Both the position numbers and the translations under genes were made by a program. A stretch of 64,000 bases of DNA, taken from assembly GCA_022448365.1 (NCBI GenBank), contig JAKVCS010000001.1, positions 124,001 to 188,000 of the forward strand, in the 5' to 3' direction. The DNA is from Saccharospirillaceae bacterium (GTDB lineage: Bacteria > Pseudomonadota > Gammaproteobacteria > Pseudomonadales > Oceanobacteraceae). Below, piece after piece: positions 1 to 10,328 of this stretch (positions are counted from its first letter, which is position 1; every line of letters starts with the position of its first letter). The notes under the pieces were generated by a model. That model did no database searches, had not been told where the DNA came from, and saw only the letters and a list, made by a program, of their open reading frames with translations.

Positions 1-1116
1 CGCCAGATTTATTACCTGCTACAGGAATACGACGAAGACTTTAAACGGCTATTTCGCGCGGTGGTCGACTTCGACTCAGATTTACCGCTGAACGATGACA
101 ACCTGACGGGTTATGCACGGTTACTGAAGAGTCGCACCAATGAACAAGGTTACGCCGACCTGAGCCGCGACGCCGTTGTACGCATGGTGCAATTCAGCGC
201 CCGACTGGCCGAACAACAGGATGTCATCAGCGCTCGCATTGGAGAACAATTTGATTTGTTAGCCGAGGCTGATTTTTTACGTCAACTGGCCGGAGATGCA
301 GTCATTGATCGTTTGCATCTCAACCGCGCCATCGCAGCCAAGCAAGAGCGCACCGGTCGGGTGTACGATAAGCTGTTCGAGCAAATGATGGACGGTACGG
401 TACTGCTGGAGACCGGGGGCCAGGCCATCGGTAAAATTAACGGCTTAACCGTAATGGCCCTGGGCGATACCAGTTTTGGTTCGCCTGCGCGCATTACCAC
501 AACGGTTTACCCGGGCTCCAAAGGCGTGGTGGATATCGAGCGTGAAGTTTCTCTCGGTCAGGCGATCCATTCCAAAGGTGTCATGATTCTCAGCGGCTTC
601 CTCGGTAATCGCTACGCGCAGAAATTCCCGCTGGCCATATCCGCCCATATCGCGATGGAACAGTCCTATGGCTACATCGACGGCGACAGCGCCTCGCTGG
701 GCGAGCTGGTGTGTCTGATTTCGGCTTTAATTCACTCACCTATCGATCAGAGTTACGCGATTACCGGTTCAGTCAATCAATACGGCGAAGTTCAGGCAAT
801 TGGTGGCGTAAACGAAAAAATAGAGGGCTTTTTCCGACTGTGTAAAGCGCGCGGTTTAACCGGCAACCAGGGCGTTATTATTCCGGCATCCAACGCCAAT
901 AACCTGCTGCTAAAACAAGAGGTGATTGATGCCGCAGCTGCTGGTGAATTCAGTGTTTACGCGGTCTCACACGTTGATCAGGCCATTGAAATTTTGCTCA
1001 ATCGTGAAGCCGGTGTGGCCGATACTAACGGCGATTTCCCTGAAGGCAGTGTAAATGGCGACATCATCAAGCGCCTGGAAGAGATTTCTAAAATGGGCGA
1101 CAAAAAGCCAGATTAA
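1..1116 (+). CDS. Lon-type ATP-dependent protease, C-terminal part (YcbZ/LonH-like)
   Basis: The reading frame is already open at base 1, so this is the last 371 residues of a gene that begins outside the window; the GTG at 61 is internal. It holds the proteolytic domain of a Lon-family serine protease: the catalytic serine lies in GDSAS (bases 676-690) and the catalytic lysine in GGVNEKIEGF, about 45 residues later, the usual Ser-Lys dyad. The preceding part (FKRLFRAVVDFDSDLP) fits the AAA portion of the YcbZ/LonH group rather than classical Lon. Members of this group are cytoplasmic ATP-driven proteases. It converges with the ygiQ-like gene downstream and shares a structured intergenic region with it. 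The exact subfamily rests on the visible half only. Confidence 0.88.
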   Translation, partial: RQIYYLLQEYDEDFKRLFRAVVDFDSDLPLNDDNLTGYARLLKSRTNEQGYADLSRDAVVRMVQFSARLAEQQDVISARIGEQFDLLAEADFLRQLAGDAVIDRLHLNRAIAAKQERTGRVYDKLFEQMMDGTVLLETGGQAIGKINGLTVMALGDTSFGSPARITTTVYPGSKGVVDIEREVSLGQAIHSKGVMILSGFLGNRYAQKFPLAISAHIAMEQSYGYIDGDSASLGELVCLISALIHSPIDQSYAITGSVNQYGEVQAIGGVNEKIEGFFRLCKARGLTGNQGVIIPASNANNLLLKQEVIDAAAAGEFSVYAVSHVDQAIEILLNREAGVADTNGDFPEGSVNGDIIKRLEEISKMGDKKPD

Positions 1117-1131
1117 CGTAAGCACATAAAA

Positions 1132-1180
1132 CCGCTCAGGGGATCTGCCACAGCGGCAGGTCCCCTCGTGACGTGAGCGG
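1132..1180. terminator. Nested inverted repeat between convergent genes
   Basis: A 12-bp stem with one T-G pair (1138-1149 with 1155-1166, five-base loop) sits inside a second 7-bp inverted repeat (CCGCTCA 1132-1138, TGAGCGG 1174-1180). It fills the 64-bp gap between two convergent genes. No T-run follows on either strand, so it may act as a bidirectional barrier or RNA 3'-end stabiliser rather than a textbook intrinsic terminator. Confidence 0.5.
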
Positions 1181-3478
1181 CTATTTCAGTTTACGCACAC
1201 GCTTAGCTTTTCCAGCCCCCGAGCCCGCATTCCCCTTAGCGCCACTGGCTTTAATCTGGGTTGCAAACTTACCCGGTTTTTTACTGGCTGCTTTCTTACC
1301 GCCGGATGACTTTGCAGCACCCGTGCCCTGTGGCTTAACCGGAGATTTATTACCCGGCTTCTTGCTGCTGATGGACTTCTTAAAACCGGGACGCTGAACG
1401 CGCTTATTACCAACATCATCTTCAGCCGGGATCAACGCATTCGGGCCAGAACCGATCAGGTCCTGACGCCCCATGGCTTTAAGCTCTTCGCGCAGCATCG
1501 GCCAGTTTTTCGCATCGTGATAACGCAAAAATGCTTTATGCGTACGGCGCTGATTAATATCGCGGGGAATGTTCATTTTGGGTTGTTTGTAGCTCATCCG
1601 CTTCAACGGATTACGCTCGGAGTGATACATAGCCGTCGCCAGCGCCATCGGCGAAGGATAAAAAGTCTGCACCTGATCAACCCGGAACTTATTGCGCTTC
1701 AGCCATAACGCCAGATTCATCATATCCTTATTTTCAGTACCCGGATGAGCAGCAATAAAATAAGGAATCAGGTACTGTTCTTTGCCCGCCTCTTTCGAGA
1801 ACTTATCAAACATACGCTTGAAGTTATCGTAAGTCCCCATTCCGGGCTTCATCATTTTCGTGAGTACGTTTTGCTCGGTATGCTCTGGAGCAATCTTTAA
1901 ATACCCTCCAACATGATGCGTCACAAGCTCACGAACGTATTCCGGATCTTCCACCGCCAGGTCGTAACGCAGACCCGAAGCAATAGCAATGCGCTTAATG
2001 CCAGGCAATGCACGCGCCGCACGATACAGTTCTGTCGTTGGTTTGTGACTGGTCTCCAGATTCTTACAAATACCCGGATAGACGCAGGATAAACGACGAC
2101 AATTGTTAAGAATTTCCTGACTCTTACACTTGAGGAAATACATATTGGCCGTCGGCCCGCCCAGATCGGAAATCGTTCCCGTAAAACCCGGAACCTTGTC
2201 ACGGATTTCTTCGATTTCGTTGATGATGGATTCCTGCGAGCGACTCTGAATGATGCGTCCTTCGTGTTCCGTAATCGAACAGAAAGTACAACCACCAAAA
2301 CAGCCGCGCATGATATTGACCGAGAAGCGAATCATGTCATACGCGGGAATCTTGGCATCGCCATAACTCGGATGCGGCACGCGTTTATAGGGAAAACCAA
2401 ATACCGAATCCATTTCATCCGTCTCTAACGGAATGGGCGGTGCATTTACCCAGATTTCCTTATTACCGTGTTTCTGTATCAATGGGCGTGCGTTGTATGG
2501 ATTGGACTCCTGGTGCAAAACCCGCGAGGCATGGGCATACAAGGCACTGTCATTTTTAACTTTTTCAAACGATGGTAATCGAATCACAGTAGTGTCGGCA
2601 TCATGATCAACCTTACGCTGCAATGGCATAGGGATGATCTTTACTGGCATCACATCGTCATCTTCATCCGCGTTTTGCTGATTCTTCTGATCAGAAGCAC
2701 AACCTTCCGTGTTGGCTTCTTTCATATCATACGGGTTCGGCAGCTGATCAATGTGCCCCGGCCAATCAATACGACTGGAATCAATCTCAGTCCACCCAGC
2801 CGGCGTGGAATCCCGAACAATAGTCGTGCCGCGCAAATCGTCAATTTGCTCCACCGGTTCACCAGCCGCCAACCGATGGGTCAGATCAACAATGGCCCGC
2901 TCGGCGTTACCGTACAGCAGAATATCCGCACCAGAGTCAATCAATACAGAACGGCGTACCTGATCCGACCAATAATCGTATTGCGCAATACGACGCAAAC
3001 TGGCTTCGATGCCACCAATCACAATTGGCACATCTTTATAGGCCTCTCGACACTTTTGTGAATACACAATGACCGCACGATCAGGACGCTTACCGGGTTC
3101 ACCATGAGGGGTGTAGGCATCGTCTGAGCGCACTTTCAGATCGGCGGTATACCGATTGATCAATGAATCCATGTTTCCGGCGGTCACACCAAAGTAAAAA
3201 TTTGGCTTACCTAATCGTGTGAAAGCATCCGGGTCGTTCCAATCCGGCTGAGCGATGATCCCCACACGGAATCCCTGCGATTCCAGCATACGACCCATTA
3301 CCGCCATACCAAAGCTCGGGTGATCGACATATGCGTCGCCGGTGACCAGAATCACATCACAGCTGTCCCAGCCCAACACATCCATTTCCTGTCGAGACAT
3401 GGGTAAAAACGGCGCCGTACCAAAACACTCGGCCCAGTATGGATAATTAGAAAAAAGATGCTTTTGAGGCTGATTCAT
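1181..3478 (-). CDS. ygiQ: YgiQ family radical SAM protein (UPF0313)
   Basis: A 765-residue protein with the cobalamin-binding-like N-terminal region and central radical SAM core of the YgiQ family. The iron-sulfur/SAM motif is CFGGCTFC (C-x3-C-x2-C) near residue 405. The last 75 residues are rich in Lys, Gly, Ser and Ala, a basic and probably disordered tail often seen in this family. The frame also permits a TTG start at 3484, but the ATG at 3478 two codons later is preferred; neither has a convincing ribosome binding site. The reaction catalysed by YgiQ proteins is not established as far as I know. It is a single gene, convergent with the Lon-type protease gene. Confidence 0.92.
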   Translation of the reverse strand: MNQPQKHLFSNYPYWAECFGTAPFLPMSRQEMDVLGWDSCDVILVTGDAYVDHPSFGMAVMGRMLESQGFRVGIIAQPDWNDPDAFTRLGKPNFYFGVTAGNMDSLINRYTADLKVRSDDAYTPHGEPGKRPDRAVIVYSQKCREAYKDVPIVIGGIEASLRRIAQYDYWSDQVRRSVLIDSGADILLYGNAERAIVDLTHRLAAGEPVEQIDDLRGTTIVRDSTPAGWTEIDSSRIDWPGHIDQLPNPYDMKEANTEGCASDQKNQQNADEDDDVMPVKIIPMPLQRKVDHDADTTVIRLPSFEKVKNDSALYAHASRVLHQESNPYNARPLIQKHGNKEIWVNAPPIPLETDEMDSVFGFPYKRVPHPSYGDAKIPAYDMIRFSVNIMRGCFGGCTFCSITEHEGRIIQSRSQESIINEIEEIRDKVPGFTGTISDLGGPTANMYFLKCKSQEILNNCRRLSCVYPGICKNLETSHKPTTELYRAARALPGIKRIAIASGLRYDLAVEDPEYVRELVTHHVGGYLKIAPEHTEQNVLTKMMKPGMGTYDNFKRMFDKFSKEAGKEQYLIPYFIAAHPGTENKDMMNLALWLKRNKFRVDQVQTFYPSPMALATAMYHSERNPLKRMSYKQPKMNIPRDINQRRTHKAFLRYHDAKNWPMLREELKAMGRQDLIGSGPNALIPAEDDVGNKRVQRPGFKKSISSKKPGNKSPVKPQGTGAAKSSGGKKAASKKPGKFATQIKASGAKGNAGSGAGKAKRVRKLK

Positions 3479-3776
3479 GAACAAAACTAATAGCTAAACG
3501 GAAGTGTGTGCATTCTCCCAAAATTCCGTTCGACACAAAAGCAGATTCACAGAAAGTCCCGTAAATTCTGGCCTGCCCCTTCCGTTAACAGCGTCAAAAT
3601 CTGCATTCTCTGACCTATGACAGCTTTCGCTGTGCAATTTTAATAACTGCTAAGTCTTTGCCGGAGCATTCGGTCTATATTTGTCCGATATTTACCTTGA
3701 GTTTTTGCCACTTGTGCCAGACCATCGAACAGGCATTCGCATCTCGAATAACAATAACAACGAAACCTAATACTTT

Positions 3777-4874
3777 ATGATTCAAGCGCAAATTGAGCTT
3801 TTCCTGGCCGCCCTTGGTACGGGCCTGTCTTTGTCACTAGCTTTGCTGATTGCCAGAGACTACCTGGATACCCCGGCCGCCAAAGCCTTTATCATGTTAC
3901 TGCTGTGCGCCAATGTGCACATGTATCATCTCTTTATGCCGGAAGACTGGTTTGTCCTGTCCTGGAGTGTACAAAGCATGGCACCGGCGATGTTCTGGAT
4001 CGCCTCACGCTACACCTTTGTTGACCCTGGCGACTCGCGCACACTGAGCTGGACGCTGGCTATGACCAGTTTTCTTTTGCCTTTTCTTTGGTTGCTGACA
4101 GGTAAACCCGCGGAGTTACGCACCGTATTGATCGATATGCCACAAAAGCTCGAGTACGTGGTAGTGATGCTTGGTATCTTTGAAATCATCAACAACTGGA
4201 ATAACGACCTGGTTGAGGCGCGGCGGCGCCTGCGAGGTGGTTTATTACTGTCAATGGGAATTGCCACTGGCTGGTCGATATTCTCCTATCGCTTCAGTAT
4301 TGGGGGTGATGCCATACGCTATCTGGGTATCAATATCAGCCTGATTATCATGGTCTGGTTCCTGCTTCAGAGTCGCCCTGAATTGTGGAAATTACGCGGC
4401 AACTCTGCTGACCGGCTGGCGCGCACTGCGCCGGACGAGGAAGCTCCGGCAGAGAGACATCCAGCGCCCGAAGAAACTGCCCCCCTCACCCACCAGAATC
4501 CTCACCTGGAACAGTTACACACGTTAATGGCAACAGGCTTCTACCGGCAGGAAAATCTGACGCTGGCGATCCTGGCACAGGCACTGGCACTGCCAGAATA
4601 CAAGCTGAGAGCAACAATTAATAAATCACTGGGATATAACAACTTTAATGAGTACATCAATCAACTGAGAATTGGCGAAGCAGCTAATCGCCTGGTCAAT
4701 GAAAAAGAAACCCCCGTGACCAATATTGCCTTAGATGTCGGGTATCGCACTATGAGTTCGTTCAACCGGGCATTCCGTAAAATTCATAGTATGACGCCAT
4801 CGCAATATCGTGACTCAGACGGTTTAGCAACCAAGCCAGACTCGGAAAAGACGAATACTGCGGTCATGCACTGA
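3777..4874 (+). CDS. Membrane-anchored AraC family transcriptional regulator
   Basis: A 365-residue protein in two parts. Residues 1-200 form about seven hydrophobic segments, the first at residues 6-27, like other AraC regulators with an integral-membrane sensor domain. After a charged, proline-rich linker (residues 210-245), residues 250-350 are an AraC-type double helix-turn-helix with the typical ending (GYRTMSSFNRAFRK, then MTPSQYR). It should sense a signal in or across the inner membrane and bind DNA from there. The next genes on the same strand, 0.5 kb away, encode an exported beta-helix protein and a di-haem cytochrome; control of that pair is a guess from position. The ligand is unknown. 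Confidence 0.85.
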   Translation: MIQAQIELFLAALGTGLSLSLALLIARDYLDTPAAKAFIMLLLCANVHMYHLFMPEDWFVLSWSVQSMAPAMFWIASRYTFVDPGDSRTLSWTLAMTSFLLPFLWLLTGKPAELRTVLIDMPQKLEYVVVMLGIFEIINNWNNDLVEARRRLRGGLLLSMGIATGWSIFSYRFSIGGDAIRYLGINISLIIMVWFLLQSRPELWKLRGNSADRLARTAPDEEAPAERHPAPEETAPLTHQNPHLEQLHTLMATGFYRQENLTLAILAQALALPEYKLRATINKSLGYNNFNEYINQLRIGEAANRLVNEKETPVTNIALDVGYRTMSSFNRAFRKIHSMTPSQYRDSDGLATKPDSEKTNTAVMH

Positions 4875-5372
4875 ACAAAGCTCGATTATGCGGAACGGAC
4901 AGCAGGTTCCGCCTGTTTCATAAAGTACTTGATAACGTTTCACTGACATCCCCTTTTCTATTCTGCTTGGTGCACTCCGCTGCTATCTAAATAGGCGTCG
5001 TTGCAGACTCAATTTTCAAACACTCCATTGAGATTTTTCTGATATAGGTCGTAAAAACTCCATTTTCCAGGAAAGTGGCTACTGCTAGCGCCAGACCTAT
5101 TCAGCCAATTAGAGTTTTAAGCGCTTTTCTTCTTTGTAATTTCTTCATTCAAGAATTGCACACCGTAAAAAATACACCTGAAAATACCAGTAAAACCACT
5201 GATTCTCGGACGTTTCATATTTTGCACATTGATTATCAGAAGTTAATTATCGAATTGTTTTCCCCCATCAATAAACGTTGTCTTTTACTAGCGAGACAAC
5301 CAAGGAAGGTTGGAATAATAACAATCAAGCCAACGGAACTCGTTCGACTCAGAAAACACTCGAGACTTCAAA
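4875..5372. other. Long intergenic region, no gene recognised
   Basis: These 498 bp separate the AraC-type gene from the beta-helix gene and are AT-rich. The open frame on the + strand here (from 5075) runs into the beta-helix gene in another frame and has no protein-like features. The length is enough for a regulated promoter and operators of the AraC protein, but I cannot point to a specific site. Confidence 0.5.
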
Positions 5373-7148
5373 ATGAAAATAAATACAGTAGCAAATGGAA
5401 TAAAACCACTGGCTCTGGTGACAGTGATGGCCATCACAGCCCTCAACTTCAGCGGCTGCGGCAGTGACAGTAAAAATTTAACCAGTAATGACCCAGTAGC
5501 CGCCCCAAGCAAAGCATTCGATTGCACAGATAACGACACGGTCGGTGCGCGTGTTATTTGCATTGGCGCAGTGGATGACCTGAGCGATCAGAGAATTCAG
5601 GATGATCTAATCGCAGCACTGGCGGTTGCCAGAACCGGTGATACGTTTATTCTTCCCGCCGGTCGATACAACTTTAATTCGACCATTGAGTTTAATGGTC
5701 TGGTCGACAATGTAGCAGTTTCCAACCTGACATTCCGCGGTGCAGGCAAAGATAAAACCATTATTGATGCCAGTGGCGCTGCTGCTGATGGCTTTCTGAT
5801 TAATAATACCAACTACCTGACTTTTGAAGACTTCGGCATCTACGAATCCAACAACAATGCATTAAAAGTGACCAAATCCAACGGCGTCATCATGCGTAAT
5901 ATGGCGACTGTCTGGGAAACAGATTACCAGGCCAGCAATGGTGCTTACGGCTTATATCCGGTAGAAACCAGCAACGTACTCATCGAAGACTGCTTCGTAA
6001 AAGGCTCGGCGGATGCCGGCATCTACGTTGGCCAGTCCGACAAAATCGTGGTACGAAACAACATCGCGGAAAAAAATGTGGCCGGTATTGAGGTCGAAAA
6101 TTCGACCAATGCTGATGTCTACGGTAACACCGCACGCGGTAATACCGGTGGAATCCTGGTGTTTGACTTGCCGATTGGTAATGGCAAATACGGCTCCGGT
6201 GTTCGTGTTTTTGATAACGAAATAACCGCCAACAACGCGCCTAATTTTGCTAATACCGGCACCTTTGCCGGTGGTGTTCATATTGTCCCGCCAGGTACTG
6301 GTGTCATTGTGTTATCGACGTCAGATGTTGAAATTTATCACAACAGGATTCGCGACCACCAAACCATCTCAATTGCTATTGCCTCCTACATACTCGCGGA
6401 TGAAAAGGTAGCGCAACCTCCGAAAGCCAACGTAGGCATGGGCGAAGGTGAGGTACAAAACTATGGCGATATTCATCCGTATGCGACGGCATTTATGGAT
6501 GGCTGGAGCCCATTTGTCCGGAATCTGAATATTCACAACAACACCATTACCGTTGCTGACGGTATTGATAACCCACAGGGCGATTTAATCAAAGACCTGA
6601 TCACCGGGTTCAAAGCGTTCCACAACGAAAACCCGGATATCGCCGATGGCAAGATCACAGCGCCACACATTTTATACGATGGCATTGCCGAGCTGTTAGC
6701 CAACACACCTCACCCGGAAGGCCAGGGGGAGTCCATGATTGCCGCCATCGTCGCAGGCATTAATGAAGTGGCCGCTGGTATTAAGGCCAACATTCCAGGC
6801 GCTCAGGATTACACCCCAATTAATATGGCTGTGTTTGCCGCGTATGGCGAGGACAGTGGCGTGTGTCAATCCGATATCGCCCTGAACGATCCAAGCCTAT
6901 TTGCCGCTTCCGTTTATCAGACCAGCGCGACTGCCGATACTTTCAGTACTGGGGCACCACGCGAAAAATTGCAATTACTGGCTGGTGGAGTAAGTGGCGT
7001 AGCCAATGCGATCATGCGAGACCCCAACGGTGTGATGAACTGTGCCAGCGAAAATGCCTTCAGAGGCAGCCCGGCAACCGTCACCTTCAATACTGAAACC
7101 TTTGGCTGCACCGCTGACGACCGCACGCAAGCGGCTTGTGCGCTTTGA
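5373..7148 (+). CDS. Exported parallel beta-helix lipoprotein (TIGR03805-like)
   Basis: A 591-residue protein with a lipoprotein signal peptide: basic start, hydrophobic stretch, then lipobox FSGC with the acylated cysteine near residue 29. Residues about 70-330 carry repeated short beta-helix turns (for example VSNLTFRGAGKDKTIID, then series of VLIEDCFVKG, IVVRNNIAEK and VYGNTARGNT type), typical of right-handed parallel beta-helix proteins. The C-terminal third has no repeats I recognise. From memory this matches the family that occurs in two-gene pairs with the cytochrome family encoded next door; the function of the pair is not known to me. It should sit on the outer or inner membrane facing the periplasm. 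The start has a modest GAGA upstream. Confidence 0.82.
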   Translation: MKINTVANGIKPLALVTVMAITALNFSGCGSDSKNLTSNDPVAAPSKAFDCTDNDTVGARVICIGAVDDLSDQRIQDDLIAALAVARTGDTFILPAGRYNFNSTIEFNGLVDNVAVSNLTFRGAGKDKTIIDASGAAADGFLINNTNYLTFEDFGIYESNNNALKVTKSNGVIMRNMATVWETDYQASNGAYGLYPVETSNVLIEDCFVKGSADAGIYVGQSDKIVVRNNIAEKNVAGIEVENSTNADVYGNTARGNTGGILVFDLPIGNGKYGSGVRVFDNEITANNAPNFANTGTFAGGVHIVPPGTGVIVLSTSDVEIYHNRIRDHQTISIAIASYILADEKVAQPPKANVGMGEGEVQNYGDIHPYATAFMDGWSPFVRNLNIHNNTITVADGIDNPQGDLIKDLITGFKAFHNENPDIADGKITAPHILYDGIAELLANTPHPEGQGESMIAAIVAGINEVAAGIKANIPGAQDYTPINMAVFAAYGEDSGVCQSDIALNDPSLFAASVYQTSATADTFSTGAPREKLQLLAGGVSGVANAIMRDPNGVMNCASENAFRGSPATVTFNTETFGCTADDRTQAACAL

Positions 7149-7180
7149 TCGCCCAATAAGCAATATAAGCAATAACAACA

Positions 7181-7200
7181 GGAGGCGCTTTAACGCCTCC
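7181..7200 (+). other. Short intergenic hairpin inside the lipoprotein gene pair
   Basis: GGAGGCG (7181-7187) pairs perfectly with CGCCTCC (7194-7200) around a six-base loop. It lies between the beta-helix stop and the cytochrome start, with no T-run behind it. It could modulate the relative expression of the two genes or mark a processing site. Confidence 0.4.
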
Positions 7201-7227
7201 AACACCGCCGTAAACCGGATCTGCTTT

Positions 7228-8442
7228 ATGAAAACAATAAAATACCTTTTAGTGTCAGCAACCAGCCTGACGCTATTGGCCTGTGGCAGCTCAGACAACC
7301 ATTCGCCAAAACCATCGACGCCTTCAGCCATTGCGTCTTGCCAAAACCAGAATAAAACCGTGAACTGGCAACAGGCATTAACCGCCGACGCTGAAAAGCT
7401 GTCTCAATATCAATTGTTCGAAAATCCTTGCGACCCGACTCAAAATCCCAGCAATCGTGGTCTGGCTTACGACTTATCAGCACCGCTGTTTACCGACTAT
7501 GCCAGTAAATATCGCTTTATTTTTATACCGGAAGGTAAAACAGTCAGCTATTCCGCAACCGAGTCCTTTGATTTTCCGGTTGGCAGTATTATCGCAAAAA
7601 CATTTACCATGCCCGCAGATACCAGCCAGCGTGGCGTAATAAATGAGCGCCTGATTGAAACCCGCTTACTGATTAAAAAGGACGCCGGCTGGGTCGCTCG
7701 ACCTTACGTTTGGAATGCAGAACAAACCGAAGCCACCTGGGATACCACCGGAGAACAGGTTGCCATCAATAACCTGAAACACGGCAACGACAATCTGTCG
7801 TTTACCTATCAGGTGCCGAATCAGAATGCCTGCTCCACCTGCCATCAATTTAATCCAAATGGTGATAACGACGTTGTCAATGGCATTGACCCAACGCCGG
7901 TGCGTTTCAGCCCTATTGGTCCCAAAGCACGATTCCTGAACGCTGATTTTGACTATGGTCAGGGACCGGAGAATCAGCTACTGAGATGGGTCGCTGAAAA
8001 TCTGTTGTCAGGGCTGCCGGACGAATTATCAACGGTGCAAAAAGCCGTGGTTTTTACTGATAGCAAACCCCTGTCTGATTACACTGGTTCCAAAGAACTG
8101 CTGACCGCAACCGCTAAATCCTGGCTGGACATCAACTGCGGTCATTGCCACCGAACCGAAGGTCAAGCCAGTAATACCGCTTTTCGCGCAGACTACAATA
8201 TTCCATGGCGCGGCAATGAGGGATATCACGGTGCCTGTGCCGTGGCAGTTTCCGGTGCCAGCGAGGGATCAGCGCGAATTATCGAACCAGGCAATGCTGC
8301 AGAGTCACTTCTGTTTAACCGCCTGAACACCACACAGGCCGGGGTTACCATGCCTCCCCTGGGTCGTGCAGTTATTCATCAGGAGGGCACCGCATTGATC
8401 AAAGCCTGGATCGATAGTATGGATCCTGATCTGTGCCAATAA
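7228..8442 (+). CDS. Di-haem c-type cytochrome lipoprotein (SO2930 / TIGR03806-like)
   Basis: The open frame extends upstream, but the ATG at 7228 gives a proper lipoprotein signal (MKTIKYLLVSATSLTLLACG, lipobox LLAC), so the protein is 404 residues. Two haem c motifs are visible: CSTCH at residues 202-206 and CGHCH at 304-308. A late methionine in TMPPLG could be an axial ligand, though I cannot prove it. The order and spacing match a family recalled as SO2930/TIGR03806, which travels with parallel beta-helix lipoproteins. The gene follows the beta-helix gene by about 80 bp and is probably co-transcribed. An electron-transfer role in the periplasm is likely; substrate and partner are unknown. 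Confidence 0.85.
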   Translation: MKTIKYLLVSATSLTLLACGSSDNHSPKPSTPSAIASCQNQNKTVNWQQALTADAEKLSQYQLFENPCDPTQNPSNRGLAYDLSAPLFTDYASKYRFIFIPEGKTVSYSATESFDFPVGSIIAKTFTMPADTSQRGVINERLIETRLLIKKDAGWVARPYVWNAEQTEATWDTTGEQVAINNLKHGNDNLSFTYQVPNQNACSTCHQFNPNGDNDVVNGIDPTPVRFSPIGPKARFLNADFDYGQGPENQLLRWVAENLLSGLPDELSTVQKAVVFTDSKPLSDYTGSKELLTATAKSWLDINCGHCHRTEGQASNTAFRADYNIPWRGNEGYHGACAVAVSGASEGSARIIEPGNAAESLLFNRLNTTQAGVTMPPLGRAVIHQEGTALIKAWIDSMDPDLCQ

Positions 8443-8513
8443 GTGTTCAAGTCAGAGAGCGCAGCTGCGTCCTCTGACAACCTGCATCCTTGATAAACGA
8501 TCAAAAAGTCCGG

Positions 8514-9503
8514 TCAGCGTGTCATTTTTTTTACGAAAACAACAACGAACAATGCCATGGTGAAACTGCCAACAAATGCTTCTACAGCGGCAACAAACCG
8601 AGCTACGCCAACCGGTGCAATGTCTCCGTAGCCCAGAGTAGTAAACGTCACGATGCTGAAATACATCGAGTTGAGAAAGCGCAACAAATTTTCGCTATGA
8701 CTGGCATGCATCGAGTAGTGCAACATATCCGCACCGGTTGTTACTCCCATTACAAAATAGATCAGTGCGCAACAAATAATCATCACCAGCGAAAACAGCA
8801 CCACCCGCAGCGGGGATTCACCGTAGCCACAAAACAGATCAACCACTTTCGAAATGAACCGTTGGGAGCTGAATAAAGGCATTTGATAACGTCGACAAAC
8901 CATTTCTTTCTTGAAGAAAAACCCGGCGCACTCGAACATACCCTGCTTCTCGCACTGCTTACGAATATTGCGTGAAACCTCCTCTGACTCTTGCCATAAG
9001 TCGTTAGCCGTTGCCGGCTGACACGCCGATAACATATCGAGTGCCTGCAATTCCTGGCGAAGGTGATCACCCCACTGAATATTCTCTAAGCGCGCATGAG
9101 TAAGACGAGTCCCCAATAAGTTACAGCCACGAAAATCAGCACAATGAAGATTCGCCCCCGCCAGATTGGCTTTCATAAATGAGCTGTCACGGGCGTTGAG
9201 TTTAAACAGATGAGCGCCCGACAGATCTGCCCGGTAAAAATCAGCACCTTGACAGGAATAACCGTCTTTGTGGTCACGATTCACCAGATTAATGCCTCGT
9301 AAATCGGTTCGCGCCAGCTGTAATCCATCTAATGGACGCCCTGACTGAGCCCATTGTTCCAGCGTTTGCCGTAACTCAATGCCCGCTTTACTATGTGATT
9401 TATCGTGCCAGAAACAATAATTGCCATACATGGCAGGCTGATCGCATCGCCAACCATCAGGTGAGCAATAGCAACAAGGCTGTAACTTACCGGTTGTATT
9501 CAT
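8514..9503 (-). CDS. Pentapeptide-repeat potassium channel
   Basis: A 329-residue fusion. The N-terminus has a cysteine-rich motif (CCYC, RCDQPA, YCFWHD) that may bind metal. Residues about 60-140 are pentapeptide repeats of the A-D/N-L-x-x type (GADFYRADLSGAHL and similar). Near residue 230 comes a transmembrane helix, then a pore loop with the selectivity filter TLGYGD and a final helix, the two-helix potassium channel fold. The ATG at 9503 is preferred over an upstream ATG at 9527 because GGAG lies about 8 bases before it. Potassium selectivity follows from the filter; the role of the repeat domain is unknown. It is a single gene, divergent from nasT. Confidence 0.85.
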   Translation of the reverse strand: MNTTGKLQPCCYCSPDGWRCDQPAMYGNYCFWHDKSHSKAGIELRQTLEQWAQSGRPLDGLQLARTDLRGINLVNRDHKDGYSCQGADFYRADLSGAHLFKLNARDSSFMKANLAGANLHCADFRGCNLLGTRLTHARLENIQWGDHLRQELQALDMLSACQPATANDLWQESEEVSRNIRKQCEKQGMFECAGFFFKKEMVCRRYQMPLFSSQRFISKVVDLFCGYGESPLRVVLFSLVMIICCALIYFVMGVTTGADMLHYSMHASHSENLLRFLNSMYFSIVTFTTLGYGDIAPVGVARFVAAVEAFVGSFTMALFVVVFVKKMTR

Positions 9504-9676
9504 GTTCTGACTCCTGACGGGATACATCCAGTATAGGAACAGACCGGCAAGGTTCGGCTGCCAAAGTCAGCAATGACACTTGACCGAACACCGGAGATTG
9601 CATAGTCAGCTCCGAACAAGGATGATTTGACCCTACTTTTCAAGGCGTTATCGCCGTCGAATATGGAAATACAAAC

Positions 9677-10282
9677 ATGACCAAGCCATCTGGCCCGCGC
9701 GAATCAGCCAGAATTATGCTGGTAGACGATCAACCCGCTCGTGCGGCACTGCTAGAGCAGGCACTTACCGATGCAGGTTGCAGTGTGATCGCCCGCCTCA
9801 GCAGTGCCCAGGGGTTAATGAAACGCGTTGAAGAACATCAACCTGACGTCATTATCATCGACATCGAAAGCCCCGACCGGGATATGCTTGAACACATGAG
9901 TGTACTTAATCAGCATAATCCCAAGCCCGTCATAATGTTCAGTGATGAAGACGACACCAGTACGATTGAAAAAGCCATGCGTGCCGGTGTCAGCGCCTAT
10001 GTTGTGGACGGTCTCAATCCTGGCAGACTGAAATCCATTATGGACGTCGCAGTAGCGCGGTTCCGCGAATTCCAGGCGTTACGCTCTGAGCTTGAGAAAA
10101 CCCGTAATCAACTGGCAGACCGTCGCTTGCTGGACGAAGCTAAATCGCTGCTGATGAAACAAAAAGGTATGTCTGAAGAAGAGGCTTATCACGCAATCCG
10201 GAAGATGGCGATGGATCGTGGACAGCGAATGGTGGATGTCGCTAAAAACATTATTTCTGTCATGGATTTACTGAGCAACTGA
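9677..10282 (+). CDS. nasT: NasT, ANTAR-domain antiterminator of nitrate assimilation
   Basis: A 201-residue response-regulator-like protein: a receiver domain (residues about 13-125, with IMLVDDQ and a phosphorylatable-type aspartate in VIIIDIE) and a C-terminal ANTAR RNA-binding domain (residues about 140-197, containing LMKQKGMSEEEAYHAIRKMA). NasT proteins bind paired six-base-loop hairpins in leader RNA and prevent transcription termination; nasS follows by 46 bp. Candidate target hairpins are present in this window in front of nrtA, nasA and nirB, which strongly supports the assignment. Unlike classical two-component systems, control is by sequestration by NasS rather than by a kinase, as known for Azotobacter and Pseudomonas homologues. 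Confidence 0.93.
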   Translation: MTKPSGPRESARIMLVDDQPARAALLEQALTDAGCSVIARLSSAQGLMKRVEEHQPDVIIIDIESPDRDMLEHMSVLNQHNPKPVIMFSDEDDTSTIEKAMRAGVSAYVVDGLNPGRLKSIMDVAVARFREFQALRSELEKTRNQLADRRLLDEAKSLLMKQKGMSEEEAYHAIRKMAMDRGQRMVDVAKNIISVMDLLSN

Positions 10283-10328
10283 AACGAAAACGGATATCGC
10301 ACCTGACAATGCAACAGAGAACGCTGAA

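Noticed and set aside
5075-5467. Open frame of 130 codons on the plus strand before the beta-helix gene
   Set aside because: It runs into the beta-helix gene in another frame and its translation has no signal peptide, domain or family likeness.
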